64,000 nucleotides of DNA from assembly GCA_902774685.1 (NCBI GenBank), contig CACYJH010000011.1:23814-87813 (forward strand), read 5' to 3'. Below, in pieces: positions 9,123 through 17,692 of this stretch; positions within the stretch are counted from its first letter, which is position 1; each line of letters begins with the position of its first letter. Source of the DNA: an uncultured Methanobrevibacter sp. GTDB lineage: Archaea; Methanobacteriota; Methanobacteria; Methanobacteriales; Methanobacteriaceae. The notes under the pieces were generated by a model. The model was not told the DNA's origin. It worked only from the letters and a program-made list of their open reading frames with translations, and ran no database searches. The translations under genes and the position numbers were made by a program.

Positions 9123-10376
9123 ATGTTTGAAGACATTCCAATAAAATTCTTTAAGGGAACTCATAGAGTGAGAGACCCAAAGGAAACAATTGAAATAAAC
9201 GAAGACAAGCTAAGAACTGCAGGGATAACCAGATTAACTGACATTACAGACCTTGACAGAATCAAGATCCCAGTGTTTTCTGCAATTCGCCCTACTGCAC
9301 AGTCAGGAAGTGTAAGCGTCTATGCTGGAAAGGGAGCCACAAAAGAACAGGCTAAGGCATCAGCAATGATGGAAGGGTTTGAAAGATACTCTGCAGAAAG
9401 GCAAGACATTGATGGTGAAAGAACCTTTGTAGACACCTACAACAACATCAAGGATACCAAAAATGTTCTTGACCCTAAAGACCTTCTCTTGCCAAAGAAT
9501 TACGGCAATGAAAATGTGGAAAATTCAAGGCTTGAATGGATAGAAGCAGAGGACATCATAAGTGAAGAAACAATATATGTCCCATCAAATGCAGTTTTCC
9601 ACCCATATATTCCTACAAGGGAAGTAAGTCCTAGCCCAATAGCTATTTTTAAAGGAAACACAAATGGTCTTGCATCTGGAAACATCATAGAGGAATCCGT
9701 TTTGCACGGCATCTTTGAAGTTGTAGAAAGGGATGCATGGAGCATTTTTGAACTTACCAAAAGAAACAAGAAGGAAATCAGCCAAGAAAATATCGATAAT
9801 GAAATAATCAATGATCTTTTAGACAAATTCCATAGCCAAGGAATTGATATTAAGCTAATGGACATCACAGCAGACCTTAAGATTACAACCGTAGCTGCAA
9901 GTGCTGATGATACCGTCCTTAAGGATCCTGCACTTTTGACCTTAGGTGTTGGAACTCATTTGAACCCAGAAGTTGCTGTTATCAGAGCATTGACTGAAGT
10001 TGCACAAAGCAGGGCAACCCAAATTCATGGAACCCGTGAAGATACAATAAGAGCGGATTTCATGAGAAAATCAGGCTATGAACATATGAAAAGGATGAAC
10101 AGACATTACTTCCAAAGGGAAGAAGAAACAATTGATCTTTCAGACATTGAGGATAAAAGTTCACATTCCATCAAAAAGGATATTGAAACAAGCATTGAAG
10201 AGGCACAAAAGGTTGGATTCAATCAAATACTATACACTGACCTTACAAGAGATGAAATCGGAATCAATGTTGCAAGAGTAATCATTCCAAAGGCAGAACT
10301 GTATTCATTGGATGAAGAAAGATTAGGTAACAGGGCTTTGGAATATGATAGAAAAGCACGTAGAGGATTGGTTTAA
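9123..10376 (+). CDS. ycaO: YcaO-type McrA-glycine thioamidation protein
   Basis: A 417-residue YcaO cyclodehydratase-superfamily protein. YcaO proteins activate a peptide amide with ATP. In methanogens the YcaO/TfuA pair converts a glycine of McrA (methyl-coenzyme M reductase) to thioglycine. Visible family features include SGSVSVYAGKG, a Glu-rich helix KASAMMEGFERYSAER and LHGIFEVVERDAWSIFE, which provide ATP- and magnesium-binding carboxylates. The C-terminal region has GINVARVIIPKAEL. tfuA follows 71 bases downstream, the standard partnership, and a larE-like gene lies after that. AAGGAT upstream is the likely ribosome binding site. Confidence 0.93.
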   Translation: MFEDIPIKFFKGTHRVRDPKETIEINEDKLRTAGITRLTDITDLDRIKIPVFSAIRPTAQSGSVSVYAGKGATKEQAKASAMMEGFERYSAERQDIDGERTFVDTYNNIKDTKNVLDPKDLLLPKNYGNENVENSRLEWIEAEDIISEETIYVPSNAVFHPYIPTREVSPSPIAIFKGNTNGLASGNIIEESVLHGIFEVVERDAWSIFELTKRNKKEISQENIDNEIINDLLDKFHSQGIDIKLMDITADLKITTVAASADDTVLKDPALLTLGVGTHLNPEVAVIRALTEVAQSRATQIHGTREDTIRADFMRKSGYEHMKRMNRHYFQREEETIDLSDIEDKSSHSIKKDIETSIEEAQKVGFNQILYTDLTRDEIGINVARVIIPKAELYSLDEERLGNRALEYDRKARRGLV

Positions 10377-10401
10377 GCCGATGAATTTAATTCATTAGGC
10401 T
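10376..10401 (+). promoter_or_regulatory. intergenic hairpin between ycaO and tfuA
   Basis: AGCC at 10376-10379 pairs with GGCT at 10398-10401, and ATGAA with TTCAT inside, giving an imperfect stem that overlaps the ycaO stop region. No T-run follows, so it is more likely an RNA-processing or stability element within the transcript than a terminator. Function is inferred. Confidence 0.35.
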
Positions 10402-10447
10402 AATCCCATTATTAATTAATCTAATTTAATTTTATAGAGATTTTAAA

Positions 10448-11083
10448 ATGAGCAAGAAGATCATAGTTTATTTAGGGTTATCCATTTTAGAGGATGAAGC
10501 AAAAACCATATTGGATGCTGACTATAGACCTCCAGTGAAAAGGGGAGACATCCTAAAGGCAATCAGCGAAAAGCCAGATGTTATAGGAATTATCGATGGT
10601 GCATTCCACCACACCCCTGCAGTTGCACATAAGGAAATCATGAAAGCATTGGACAAGGGAATAACTGTAGTTGGTGGAAGCAGTATGGGAGCTTTAAGAG
10701 CATCAGAGCTTGATGACCTTGGAATGGTTGGAATCGGTTATGTCTACAAAGCATACAGATCTGGACAAATAACATCAGATGATGATGTGGCCCTTAGCTT
10801 TGACCCTGTAAGAAATGTGCCAATATCTGAAGCTCTTGTAAATGTCGACTACAAATTGGATTTGGCAGTTAAGGAAGGAATAATCACAGAAGATGAAAAG
10901 GATTACATCCATGACATTGCCAAAGAGATCTATTATCCTAAACGGTCTTACCAAAACATATTCTCCAAAGTGGAAATGGAAGATGCTAAGAAAACCAAGC
11001 TTATTGATTTTGTATTGAAGGAAAAGGACATCAAATATCGGGATGCAATTGAAGTCTTGGAATACATAAAAAACTTAAAATAG
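10448..11083 (+). CDS. tfuA: TfuA-related McrA-glycine thioamidation protein
   Basis: A 211-residue TfuA-family protein. The family core is visible: YLGLSILEDEAKTILDADYRPPVKRGDI at the start, GIIDGAFHHTPAVAHKEIM, and VVGGSSMGALRASEL with its small-residue loop. TfuA proteins partner with YcaO in thioamide formation and are thought to deliver or activate sulfur. Together with the upstream ycaO this gene identifies the McrA thioglycine system. The start ATG has only a weak AGAG upstream. An imperfect hairpin separates it from ycaO. Confidence 0.92.
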   Translation: MSKKIIVYLGLSILEDEAKTILDADYRPPVKRGDILKAISEKPDVIGIIDGAFHHTPAVAHKEIMKALDKGITVVGGSSMGALRASELDDLGMVGIGYVYKAYRSGQITSDDDVALSFDPVRNVPISEALVNVDYKLDLAVKEGIITEDEKDYIHDIAKEIYYPKRSYQNIFSKVEMEDAKKTKLIDFVLKEKDIKYRDAIEVLEYIKNLK

Positions 11084-11243
11084 CCTTATTTTAAAATATA
11101 ACGTTGATATAGAAAATTTTAAAAGCAATAAATAATATAACAATAGTTAATTTATTATTTTTTATATGATATGATAATTTAATTCGGGCGATTAATCAAT
11201 AATTAATAATAAATTGTTAATTATTTTGTAAAAGAGGCCAATT

Positions 11244-12308
11244 ATGAATATAAATGTCAAAATCAACAGAGTTAAAGAAATATTAAAGGATAAAAAGATA
11301 GCTTTAGCTTTTTCTGCTGGGGCAGATAGCACATTGCTTGCATACCTTGCAAAGGAAGCTGGCGCAGATGTGCTTGCAATCACCTATGACAATCAGATTT
11401 TTCCAAGTGGATTCTTGGAATTTGCAAAAAAAAGAGCAGATGAAATTGGAATAAGACATGAAATTATTGAAAATAATTTTCTTGATGTAGATGACATAGT
11501 TGATAATACCCCTCAAAGATGTTTAGTGTGCAGAAGATTAATGTATGGTGCAATTAAACAAAAGGCTAATGAAGAAGGTTATGAAATAATCATAGACGGA
11601 AACAATATAACAGACCTTACTCATGATAGGCCTGGGATACTCATGAAATATGAGTATGAAATTGAAAGCCCATTCATTGATGCCGAACTTGAAACATATG
11701 AAATTCATCAATTCCTTGAAGAAAACAATATTCCTTACTCCAAGTCAACAACCTGTCTTGCAACAAGAGTCAAGACAAATGAAACCGTCACAATCGATAA
11801 GGTCAATAGAATCGATTATTGTGAAGCTTTCATAAAAGAGAAAACAAATTCTGAAGTTGTGAAACTTAGGGAAGAGAATAATGTAGCCACCATTGAAATG
11901 GAGAATATTGAAAAGATTTTAGATAATGAAACTATCAATACCATTTTCAATGAACTTAAATCAGCACAATATGATAAGGTCCTATTGAATCTTAAATCTA
12001 TTGAGGATAATGATAATCTCATTGAAGACAATGAGCTTGAAAAAGGAGCAAACAATCTTATCTTAAGGAAAAGATTGCCGTTTGGCATAAACATTTCAGA
12101 AACTGCTGAAATAATTCAAGAGAATAAGAATGAGCATCTAAGCAATATAGAACCAAATGAGGAAATAGGCTACATTAAATTGAATGTTGATGAAAAAGAG
12201 TCTAAAATATTCCGTGATGGAAAAATAAGCATTGAAAACAATAAAAACAAGGAAGATGCAAAAGAATCTTTGGTAAAGATATTGCCACTCATTAGAAGAA
12301 CTGTTTAA
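11244..12308 (+). CDS. LarE-like ATP-dependent sulfur transferase
   Basis: A 354-residue PP-loop ATPase of the LarE type. The PP-loop is FSAGADST at residues 23-30, with Ala in place of the usual second Gly. Three cysteines occupy the positions expected for the [4Fe-4S]-type LarE: C93 and C96 in QRCLVCRR and C171 in TTCLATR. Residues 195-250 match the LarE C-terminal region. About 95 further residues (260-354) form an extension I cannot assign. LarE enzymes donate sulfur to the nickel-pincer cofactor. Here, 160 bases after tfuA on the same strand, a role in sulfur supply for McrA thioamidation is an attractive inference. AGAGG lies upstream of the ATG. Confidence 0.8.
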   Translation: MNINVKINRVKEILKDKKIALAFSAGADSTLLAYLAKEAGADVLAITYDNQIFPSGFLEFAKKRADEIGIRHEIIENNFLDVDDIVDNTPQRCLVCRRLMYGAIKQKANEEGYEIIIDGNNITDLTHDRPGILMKYEYEIESPFIDAELETYEIHQFLEENNIPYSKSTTCLATRVKTNETVTIDKVNRIDYCEAFIKEKTNSEVVKLREENNVATIEMENIEKILDNETINTIFNELKSAQYDKVLLNLKSIEDNDNLIEDNELEKGANNLILRKRLPFGINISETAEIIQENKNEHLSNIEPNEEIGYIKLNVDEKESKIFRDGKISIENNKNKEDAKESLVKILPLIRRTV

Positions 12309-12317
12309 AGTTCTTCT
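12294..12317 (+). terminator. hairpin terminator of the larE-like gene
   Basis: AGAAGAAC pairs with GTTCTTCT across an 8-base loop that contains the stop codon, followed by a T-rich run. Confidence 0.6.
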
Positions 12318-12389
12318 TTACTATTTTTTTAAATTAATTAGTATTTTTCTAATTATTAATTTTTTAATAATATTTTTTAATACTATTTT

Positions 12390-12929
12390 CTAATTACTAT
12401 TTTTCTCTCTTTGCTGTCTTGCAAATTCCTTAAATGACATCTTCTTTTCAGTTGGTATGTTCTTTTCAACTAATTTTTCTACTTTTGAATCGCTTTCTCT
12501 CCAGTCTTCAACTTCAGATTCATTGCTGTTTAGAATATTTATCTTATCCAAAATGCCTTTTGAGTATTCCTCTTTTGATGAAAGCCCTTTTAAAGCAAGT
12601 ATTTTACCATCTAAACGTAGGTTTTGGTCATCTGCCTTGACTTCCTGAAGATGAATCTCAAATCTGCTTGCCTGACTGATTTCATCATCGGTAATAAGAT
12701 TGTATTTTAAAAAGAGATTTTCATGTGGAATGACCTCATTCACAGTTCTTTTGACTGAAGACTCAAAAAGATCCACCAAGTTTTCAATGACTGGAAGACC
12801 ATTGTCCCAATAATAAGCAAGAATGACGCTTAATTGGATTTCATGTTCAGAGAATTCCTCTCCAACTCTTGCTCTTATACCAATTGTTGAATCATTATCC
12901 TTTATAACTAAAATAGGTTCTTCAGACAT
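12390..12929 (-). CDS. hypothetical protein
   Basis: A 179-residue soluble protein I do not recognise. The first 120 residues look like a compact alpha/beta domain (ILVIKDNDSTIGIRARVGEEFSEHE and onward). The last 60 are charged and helical, with a basic end (FKEFARQQREKNSN). There are no membrane segments, cysteines or nucleotide-binding motifs. GTGAT lies 4 bases upstream of the ATG, and the reading frame has normal gene-like composition, so it is a real gene. It is convergent with the larE-like gene. Function unknown. Confidence 0.65.
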   Translation of the reverse strand: MSEEPILVIKDNDSTIGIRARVGEEFSEHEIQLSVILAYYWDNGLPVIENLVDLFESSVKRTVNEVIPHENLFLKYNLITDDEISQASRFEIHLQEVKADDQNLRLDGKILALKGLSSKEEYSKGILDKINILNSNESEVEDWRESDSKVEKLVEKNIPTEKKMSFKEFARQQREKNSN

Positions 12930-13280
12930 TTTATCACATGAAAAATAAAATATTTTAAAAAATTAAATTATAAGATTAAATTATAAAATTGAATACTAAA
13001 ACATTTATTGAAACTAGTATAAATATTTTAAAATTAAAAAATAGAAAAAATAACTAATAAAATAGTACAAAAATGTTAAGTGAATTCTAAAAAGAATTCA
13101 AATAACACCAAACAAGTCAATTTTAGGACTAATAATAATCCATGAATATAATATAAATTTTTTTGTATATAAATTTACTGAAAATTTAGAAAAAATGACA
13201 TAATATTAAAAAGGAAAAGTCCACCTAGGAAAATTTCAACCTAACTTTTTTTACCATGGGATTTTATTATTAGGATATGA
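12930..13280. other. non-coding region downstream of the membrane micropeptide
   Basis: AT-rich region holding a 7-bp stem hairpin at 13082-13101 (TGAATTC / GAATTCA). It also has a TCCACCTAGGA segment near 13220 resembling an anti-Shine-Dalgarno sequence. On the minus strand it lies 3' of the 24-residue ORF and 5' of the hypothetical gene. Apart from those, nothing recognisable. Confidence 0.4.
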
Positions 13281-13355
13281 TTATTCAATGAAAATTAAAA
13301 TAAAACTAATTATTGCACTAAGCAATAACAGAAAAAATTTTAATGACCATTCCAT
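13281..13355 (-). CDS. 24-residue membrane micropeptide with a perfect ribosome binding site
   Basis: A short ORF in an otherwise empty 770-base gap. It begins MEWSLKFF, continues as an unbroken hydrophobic helix of about 16 residues, and ends FIE before TAA. GGAGGTGAT, the full complement of the 16S rRNA 3' end, lies just before the ATG on the minus strand, a better site than those of most larger genes here. A single transmembrane helix flanked by charged residues resembles small regulatory or toxin-like membrane peptides, but no family is recognised. The upstream leader can form two competing hairpins, one covering part of the ribosome binding site. Translation is inferred; conservation in related genomes would settle it. 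Confidence 0.6.
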   Translation of the reverse strand: MEWSLKFFLLLLSAIISFILIFIE

Positions 13356-13361
13356 AATCAT

Positions 13362-13414
13362 CACCTCCTAAAAATTAGACTTGTTTGTAAATTTTTTAGG
13401 TGGCGAAACCTAAA
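13362..13414 (-). promoter_or_regulatory. switch-like leader with mutually exclusive hairpins upstream of the micropeptide
   Basis: On the minus strand the leader contains TTTAGGT-TTCGCC-ACCTAAA (13395-13414), a 7-bp stem. The same ACCTAAA arm continues into AAATT (13390-13400), which can instead pair with AATTTTTAGG (13367-13376), the start of the ribosome binding site region. The two structures cannot coexist, so one would expose and the other partly hide the site. This is an inferred RNA switch or attenuator; the ligand or trigger is unknown. Confidence 0.45.
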
Positions 13415-13640
13415 GACATATTTGATTTTTAAAATTAATAAAACTTTCTAAAAATGCTCTAATTATAAAATTAAAGCAATTTTATAATTTAAAATTAATT
13501 TATAAGATAATTACTATCCTATATTAAAATTAAAGCAAAATTATGTAATAAAAATAATATTCCAATTAAATTACAAGATTATAAAAAATAGTAAAGATTA
13601 ATATAAAAATTAAAAAATAGATACTAAAATAAAAAAAAGA
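13415..13640. other. AT-rich gap between the micropeptide leader and the CBS gene
   Basis: No coding signal. TATA-like sequences suitable for leftward transcription of the micropeptide lie near 13460-13485. A short motif (AATTAAAGCAA) occurs twice, near 13471 and 13529. Confidence 0.35.
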
Positions 13641-13693
13641 ATGGTTAAAAAACCATAGAAAAAGTTTTGGTCAAGGTTTTGCCTAAGGCAAAA
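13641..13693 (-). terminator. bipartite terminator-like element after the CBS gene (copy 1)
   Basis: Two hairpins separated by a conserved linker. The outer hairpin is ATGGTT/AACCAT (13641-13656), bordered by an A-run that is a T-run on the minus strand. The inner hairpin is TTTTGCC/GGCAAAA (13677-13693). The linker reads AAAAAGTTTTGGTCAAGG on the plus strand. Nearly the same linker, also between two hairpins, occurs at 20367-20430 after iorB. Probably a transcription terminator that belongs to a dispersed family. Confidence 0.55.
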
Positions 13694-13701
13694 GCTTGAA
13701 C

Positions 13702-14538
13702 TTAAAGTAAAGTTTTAATTAAATCACTAGCTCTGACGAGTCCAACGAGTTCTCCTTCAATTCCTAAAACAGGTAATTGCTCAACATCGAGAGATCTCAT
13801 TTTTTCAGCACATACAGAGACTTTGGTTTTGGTGTTTGCAGTGACTACGTCTTTAACTGCAACATCCTTAAATACCTTATCAGTAAATTTGAGATGGTTT
13901 TTCTCAATGTACAATACGGAAGTACTGTCCCATGACCATTTGTCTCCTTCAGTACCTACTGAAGAGCTGTGTTCGGTTCTTTCAGAGATGATTTCACTTT
14001 CAGCAATGAAATCGGTTTCAGTCAAAATACCGGTCATCTTGTTGTTGGAGTTTAATCCTACAATAGATTTTAATCCGAAGAATTTCATTACTTCAAATGC
14101 TACATTCAATGGAGTTTCATCCCAAGTTGCAGGAATGGTTTTGATCATATAATCTTCTACAGGCTCTTTGATTCCCATATCTGCAATAGCTAAAGCTACA
14201 ATATCAAAAGAAGTTACGATTCCTACTAATTCATCATCATCGTTTATTACAGGAATTCTTCTAATGTTGTTTTCAACCATCTTTTCTGCAACGGTTTTTA
14301 ATTCATCATCCATTTTTGCAGTAATTAAATCTCTAGTCATTAACATTGCAATTTGTTCTTCATCAGGATTGGTGATCATATCAGAACGAGTTAATATCCC
14401 GACTAATTTGTTAGTATCATTTTTAATAACAGGCACTACAGATACATCCTCTTTTTTCATGATTCTTAAAGCATCTTCTCTGCTTCCTGGAACAGTTACA
14501 TGAATAACATCTGTAGACGCTACATCTTTTACTTTCAT
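13702..14538 (-). CDS. four-CBS-domain protein
   Basis: About 278 residues made of two CBS pairs. Each domain shows the typical ending: PVIKNDTNKLVGILTRSDMI, PVINDDDELVGIVTSFDIV, GLNSNNKMTGILTETDFI and PVLGIEGELVGLVRASDLI. A roughly 30-residue insert with GTEGDKWSWDSTSVLY separates the third and fourth. CBS pairs bind adenosyl nucleotides and act as energy sensors. Stand-alone versions in methanogens have unknown partners. The ORF is open to an ATG at 14550, but GGTGTT lies 6 bases before the ATG at 14538, which I prefer. A double-hairpin terminator element follows the stop. Confidence 0.88.
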   Translation of the reverse strand: MKVKDVASTDVIHVTVPGSREDALRIMKKEDVSVVPVIKNDTNKLVGILTRSDMITNPDEEQIAMLMTRDLITAKMDDELKTVAEKMVENNIRRIPVINDDDELVGIVTSFDIVALAIADMGIKEPVEDYMIKTIPATWDETPLNVAFEVMKFFGLKSIVGLNSNNKMTGILTETDFIAESEIISERTEHSSSVGTEGDKWSWDSTSVLYIEKNHLKFTDKVFKDVAVKDVVTANTKTKVSVCAEKMRSLDVEQLPVLGIEGELVGLVRASDLIKTLL

Positions 14539-14884
14539 AAGTAACACCATAATTGATTTTTAAATAAGATTGAAATTAAATAGTATTATGATAATTCATG
14601 TGTTTAAAAATTAGAAAGTCCATCTTGTTTTTCTCTTTCCCAATTATCACATACTTAAAATATTTTTGTTAAATTTTAACAAAAAGTAAACTTCTTATTA
14701 AACATTTGTTAATATATTTTTTATCCTTTAAATAATTTTAGTATAAATCATGAAAAATTAGTAAAAAAAATAGGAAATTAATGGATTATCGAAAAATTTT
14801 ATATTAAAAATAGAAAAAATTATAAAAAATTTTATAAAAAATGTGCAAAAAAATAAGAAAAAAATAATTAAAAAAAGAAAAGAT

Positions 14885-15328
14885 TTAGTGCACAACCAGT
14901 ACACTGCATTTAGCTGATCTTACAACCTTATCAGCTACACTTCCCATAAGCAATATGTCAATTCCAGACTTTCCAGAACTTCCAATGACGATAAGGTCAA
15001 CATCTTCAGCTTCAGCAACTTCCAAAATGGTTTTTGCAGGAGACCCTTGAGCTATTTTTGTAGTGATCTTTACATCCAATCCTTCATCATCTCTAAGCTT
15101 TTCCACCTTTTTGAGATTTTCCATTGTCTCCTCCTCAAGCAATTCATTGATTTCAGCTACAGTCTCTCTTCCGGAAAGATTCATAGGCAATGAATTTTCA
15201 ACAACACTTAATGCAATTATTTCAGCACCGCTTGCTGCTGCAATAGCTAAAGCATGTTTTTCAGACTTGTCCGCATATCTGGAACCGTCAGTAGGTAATA
15301 ATATTTTTTTATATAATTGTTCAGCCAT
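14885..15328 (-). CDS. universal stress protein (UspA family)
   Basis: A 147-residue single-domain UspA protein. It opens with KKILLPTDGSRYADKSEKHAL and ends with the ATP-binding pattern VIGSSGKSGIDILLMGSVADKVVRSAKCSVLVVH (G-x2-G-x9-G-S). Such dimeric proteins bind ATP and are induced under stress; individual roles in methanogens are unknown. The ORF extends to a GTG at 15337, but AAGTGAT lies just before the ATG at 15328, which is the likely start. It stands alone between the CBS protein and the amidohydrolase, all on the minus strand. Confidence 0.9.
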   Translation of the reverse strand: MAEQLYKKILLPTDGSRYADKSEKHALAIAAASGAEIIALSVVENSLPMNLSGRETVAEINELLEEETMENLKKVEKLRDDEGLDVKITTKIAQGSPAKTILEVAEAEDVDLIVIGSSGKSGIDILLMGSVADKVVRSAKCSVLVVH

Positions 15329-15425
15329 TTCAATCACTTAGATAAATTAATAACAAAACTTTAAATTGTTAACTATATTAAGATTTATAAAACAATAATA
15401 ATATATTTTTTGGAAAAAAAATTGT

Positions 15426-16568
15426 TTAAAAAATATCAATGATGTCATCAACTTCTGTCCTATTGATCAAGCTCAAATACGGATTGTTTGATTTCTGATT
15501 TACAATCATGAATTCTGCATTTTGACCTTCTTCAATGTAGGATTTGTTGATTTTTTCACTTAATGAATCTGTTATACATACATTGGTTGTTGCCATTTTC
15601 AATATTTCAATAGGAGCTATGTAATTCTTGGATATTCCCTTCATTATCTTTAAAGTAAACTCCATTTCTCTAAATAGATTAGGTCTATTTATCATTATAT
15701 TGTCACTGCCTATCAAAGGCTTGACTCCTGTTTTCAATACATCAAAAAGTGGAATCATTCCAACACTTAATGCACCATTTGATCTTGGGCAGATTGTGAG
15801 TGAACTATTTGATTTTGAAAGCTGATTTATGTCATCTTCCTTTGGATTGGTCATATGGACTACCTGATTGAATCCTGCATCAAATGCCCTTTGAGGTTCG
15901 GTCTTATTGGTTTTCTCAAGAGATGTGAATTGATTGTTCTCATTTTCAGCCACATGAATTGAAGAGATCTTTCCTGCTGCTTCACATTTTTCACAAATTA
16001 TTTCTGCAACAGTTGTATCAATTTCACCAAAACCGCTTAAACCGATTCCATCAGCATGCTTCAAAAGCTTTCTGATAGCAACCTTGACTTGATGATAATT
16101 AGGGTCTTCGCCATAGAAAGAGCTGTCTCTCCCAAGTATGATTGGAGTTATTGGAATATCCTTGGACGCATCTTTGAGAAGCTTGACTCCCTCAAGGCCT
16201 CCTTCACGATAGTCAATGAAATGACTGATTCCAAGATTGTACATGTCCCACATGGATTCTCTCATAGCTTCAATGAGCTCATCATCGCTTGCAGATTCCA
16301 AAGCCTTGTGCTTTATTCCATTAGGGGGCTTTACAACCTCATCCAAACTTAATCCATCACCTTCATCCTTGATTATTGAGTCACCGATATGGGTATGTGC
16401 ATTGATGAACCTTGGGCATACTATCTTGCCTGATGCATCTATGACTTCTCCTTCCTTTGCATCCTTGGAGATTTCAATGATCTTGTTTTCATCATCAATG
16501 ACAATGTTTTCCTTTACTGGATTCAAATCAATTCCTTTTAGGATCAATCCATTTGCTATAGTCTTCAT
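15426..16568 (-). CDS. amidohydrolase family protein (cytosine deaminase/chlorohydrolase-like)
   Basis: A 380-residue metal-dependent amidohydrolase. The metal motif FINAHTHIGDSI lies near residue 58. Later come SSIHVAENENN (metal His), VVHMTNPKEDD (catalytic His) and LIGSDNIMINRPN (metal Asp). An N-terminal composite beta domain matches enzymes such as guanine and S-adenosylhomocysteine deaminases, but the substrate cannot be told. The longest frame uses a TTG at 16571; the next codon is ATG (16568) and is more likely the start. There is no strong ribosome binding site. It is divergent from the DUF2124 gene with about 86 bases between. Confidence 0.82.
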   Translation of the reverse strand: MKTIANGLILKGIDLNPVKENIVIDDENKIIEISKDAKEGEVIDASGKIVCPRFINAHTHIGDSIIKDEGDGLSLDEVVKPPNGIKHKALESASDDELIEAMRESMWDMYNLGISHFIDYREGGLEGVKLLKDASKDIPITPIILGRDSSFYGEDPNYHQVKVAIRKLLKHADGIGLSGFGEIDTTVAEIICEKCEAAGKISSIHVAENENNQFTSLEKTNKTEPQRAFDAGFNQVVHMTNPKEDDINQLSKSNSSLTICPRSNGALSVGMIPLFDVLKTGVKPLIGSDNIMINRPNLFREMEFTLKIMKGISKNYIAPIEILKMATTNVCITDSLSEKINKSYIEEGQNAEFMIVNQKSNNPYLSLINRTEVDDIIDIF

Positions 16569-16654
16569 CAATAATAATTTTAAAATAAGTTTTATATATT
16601 TTTATTTAAAAATCATTAATCAAGAAGACTTAATTTTATCAAGGATGTGAAATC

Positions 16655-17119
16655 ATGGAAACAGTTAGTGAATTTAAAGGATTGAACGGAAACATTGTAG
16701 CGTTTAAGGAAGCAGTTGGAGATGTTGAAAAGGTCACTTTCTTAGGAACTCCTGGTGTCTGCACTCCTTTTGCAGCATTATTCTCATATGCAATAAGAAA
16801 TAAGGAATCACATTTCATTAGTGGAACTGACATAGACGCTTGCCACCAATTTGAATTCAAGCCATATGGAATGCAACTTAATGAAGAGGTATCTGACCCT
16901 CATGACTCTGATGCAGTTGTCCTATTAGGCGGACTTACCATGCCTAAAGCCAATACTGATGTTGATGAATTGAATGAAACCATTGCAGAAATCCTAAAAG
17001 AAGATGGGAAAATCATTGGTGTTGGATACATGGATATGTTTACCAAAGCAGGATGGTTGGATAAGGTTGACTTTGACTGCATTGTAGATGGAACATTGAC
17101 TGGAGTCACTAAAAAATAA
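16655..17119 (+). CDS. DUF2124 family protein
   Basis: A 154-residue protein of the methanogen-restricted DUF2124 family. Recognisable stretches are VTFLGTPGVCTPFAALFSYAIRN and DAVVLLGGLTMPKANTDVDE, ending GVTKK. The alternating strand/loop pattern suggests a flavodoxin- or Rossmann-like fold. The conserved Cys in GVCTPF and in IDACHQFEF may be functional. No biochemical role is known. GGATGTGA precedes the ATG. It is monocistronic and divergent from the amidohydrolase. Confidence 0.8.
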   Translation: METVSEFKGLNGNIVAFKEAVGDVEKVTFLGTPGVCTPFAALFSYAIRNKESHFISGTDIDACHQFEFKPYGMQLNEEVSDPHDSDAVVLLGGLTMPKANTDVDELNETIAEILKEDGKIIGVGYMDMFTKAGWLDKVDFDCIVDGTLTGVTKK

Positions 17120-17224
17120 GAATAAAAAAGATAAAAATTAATTAAAAAATAAAATATTTAAAAAAAATAGAATAAAAAGGTAAAAAGTAATTAAAAAAAG
17201 AAAAGAAAAATGAATTATCCATAT

Positions 17225-17656
17225 TTAATCGTTGGATAATTCCAATTTTTTATTTATATCCCTTGCTTGAAGAGTGTAATATACATAAAATCCTGCCCAG
17301 AATATTGCAGCGAAGATGCAAGCTATTACAACCCAAGTAATTATTGGACCGATTCCTAAGTTGATTGGCATCCATTGCAAGTAAACTGCCACAGCAAACA
17401 ATACGCCCATACCAATTACCATTTGGAATATTACTTGAAGTGGAAACGGAACTTCTTCCTTTTCATAAATGAGTCCGCTTAAGCTGAATGCCCATCCAAC
17501 AACTATTGATCCAAAGAATGCACCGATTATTTCAGTCCCACTAAATGAAACATTTCCAGGACCTGCAATATAAGTTCCCAACACCATTACAAGCATTACA
17601 ACGAAGCATCCTACAAATGCTCCCATTGATAATCTTTCTATTAAATCCAATTTCAT
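17225..17656 (-). CDS. DUF3021-like membrane protein
   Basis: About 143 residues with four predicted membrane helices and a short cytosolic C-terminus (LQARDINKKLELSND). The topology and the position directly after a LytTR regulator match the DUF3021 proteins that accompany LytTR regulators in Firmicutes and may modulate their activity. The ORF extends upstream to 17686, but AAAGGTGG lies 5 bases before the ATG at 17656, which decides the start. It lies 36 bases after the LytTR gene, so they are co-transcribed. Confidence 0.78.
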   Translation of the reverse strand: MKLDLIERLSMGAFVGCFVVMLVMVLGTYIAGPGNVSFSGTEIIGAFFGSIVVGWAFSLSGLIYEKEEVPFPLQVIFQMVIGMGVLFAVAVYLQWMPINLGIGPIITWVVIACIFAAIFWAGFYVYYTLQARDINKKLELSND

Positions 17657-17692
17657 ATAACCACCTTTACAAAATAGCATAATCAATAAATA

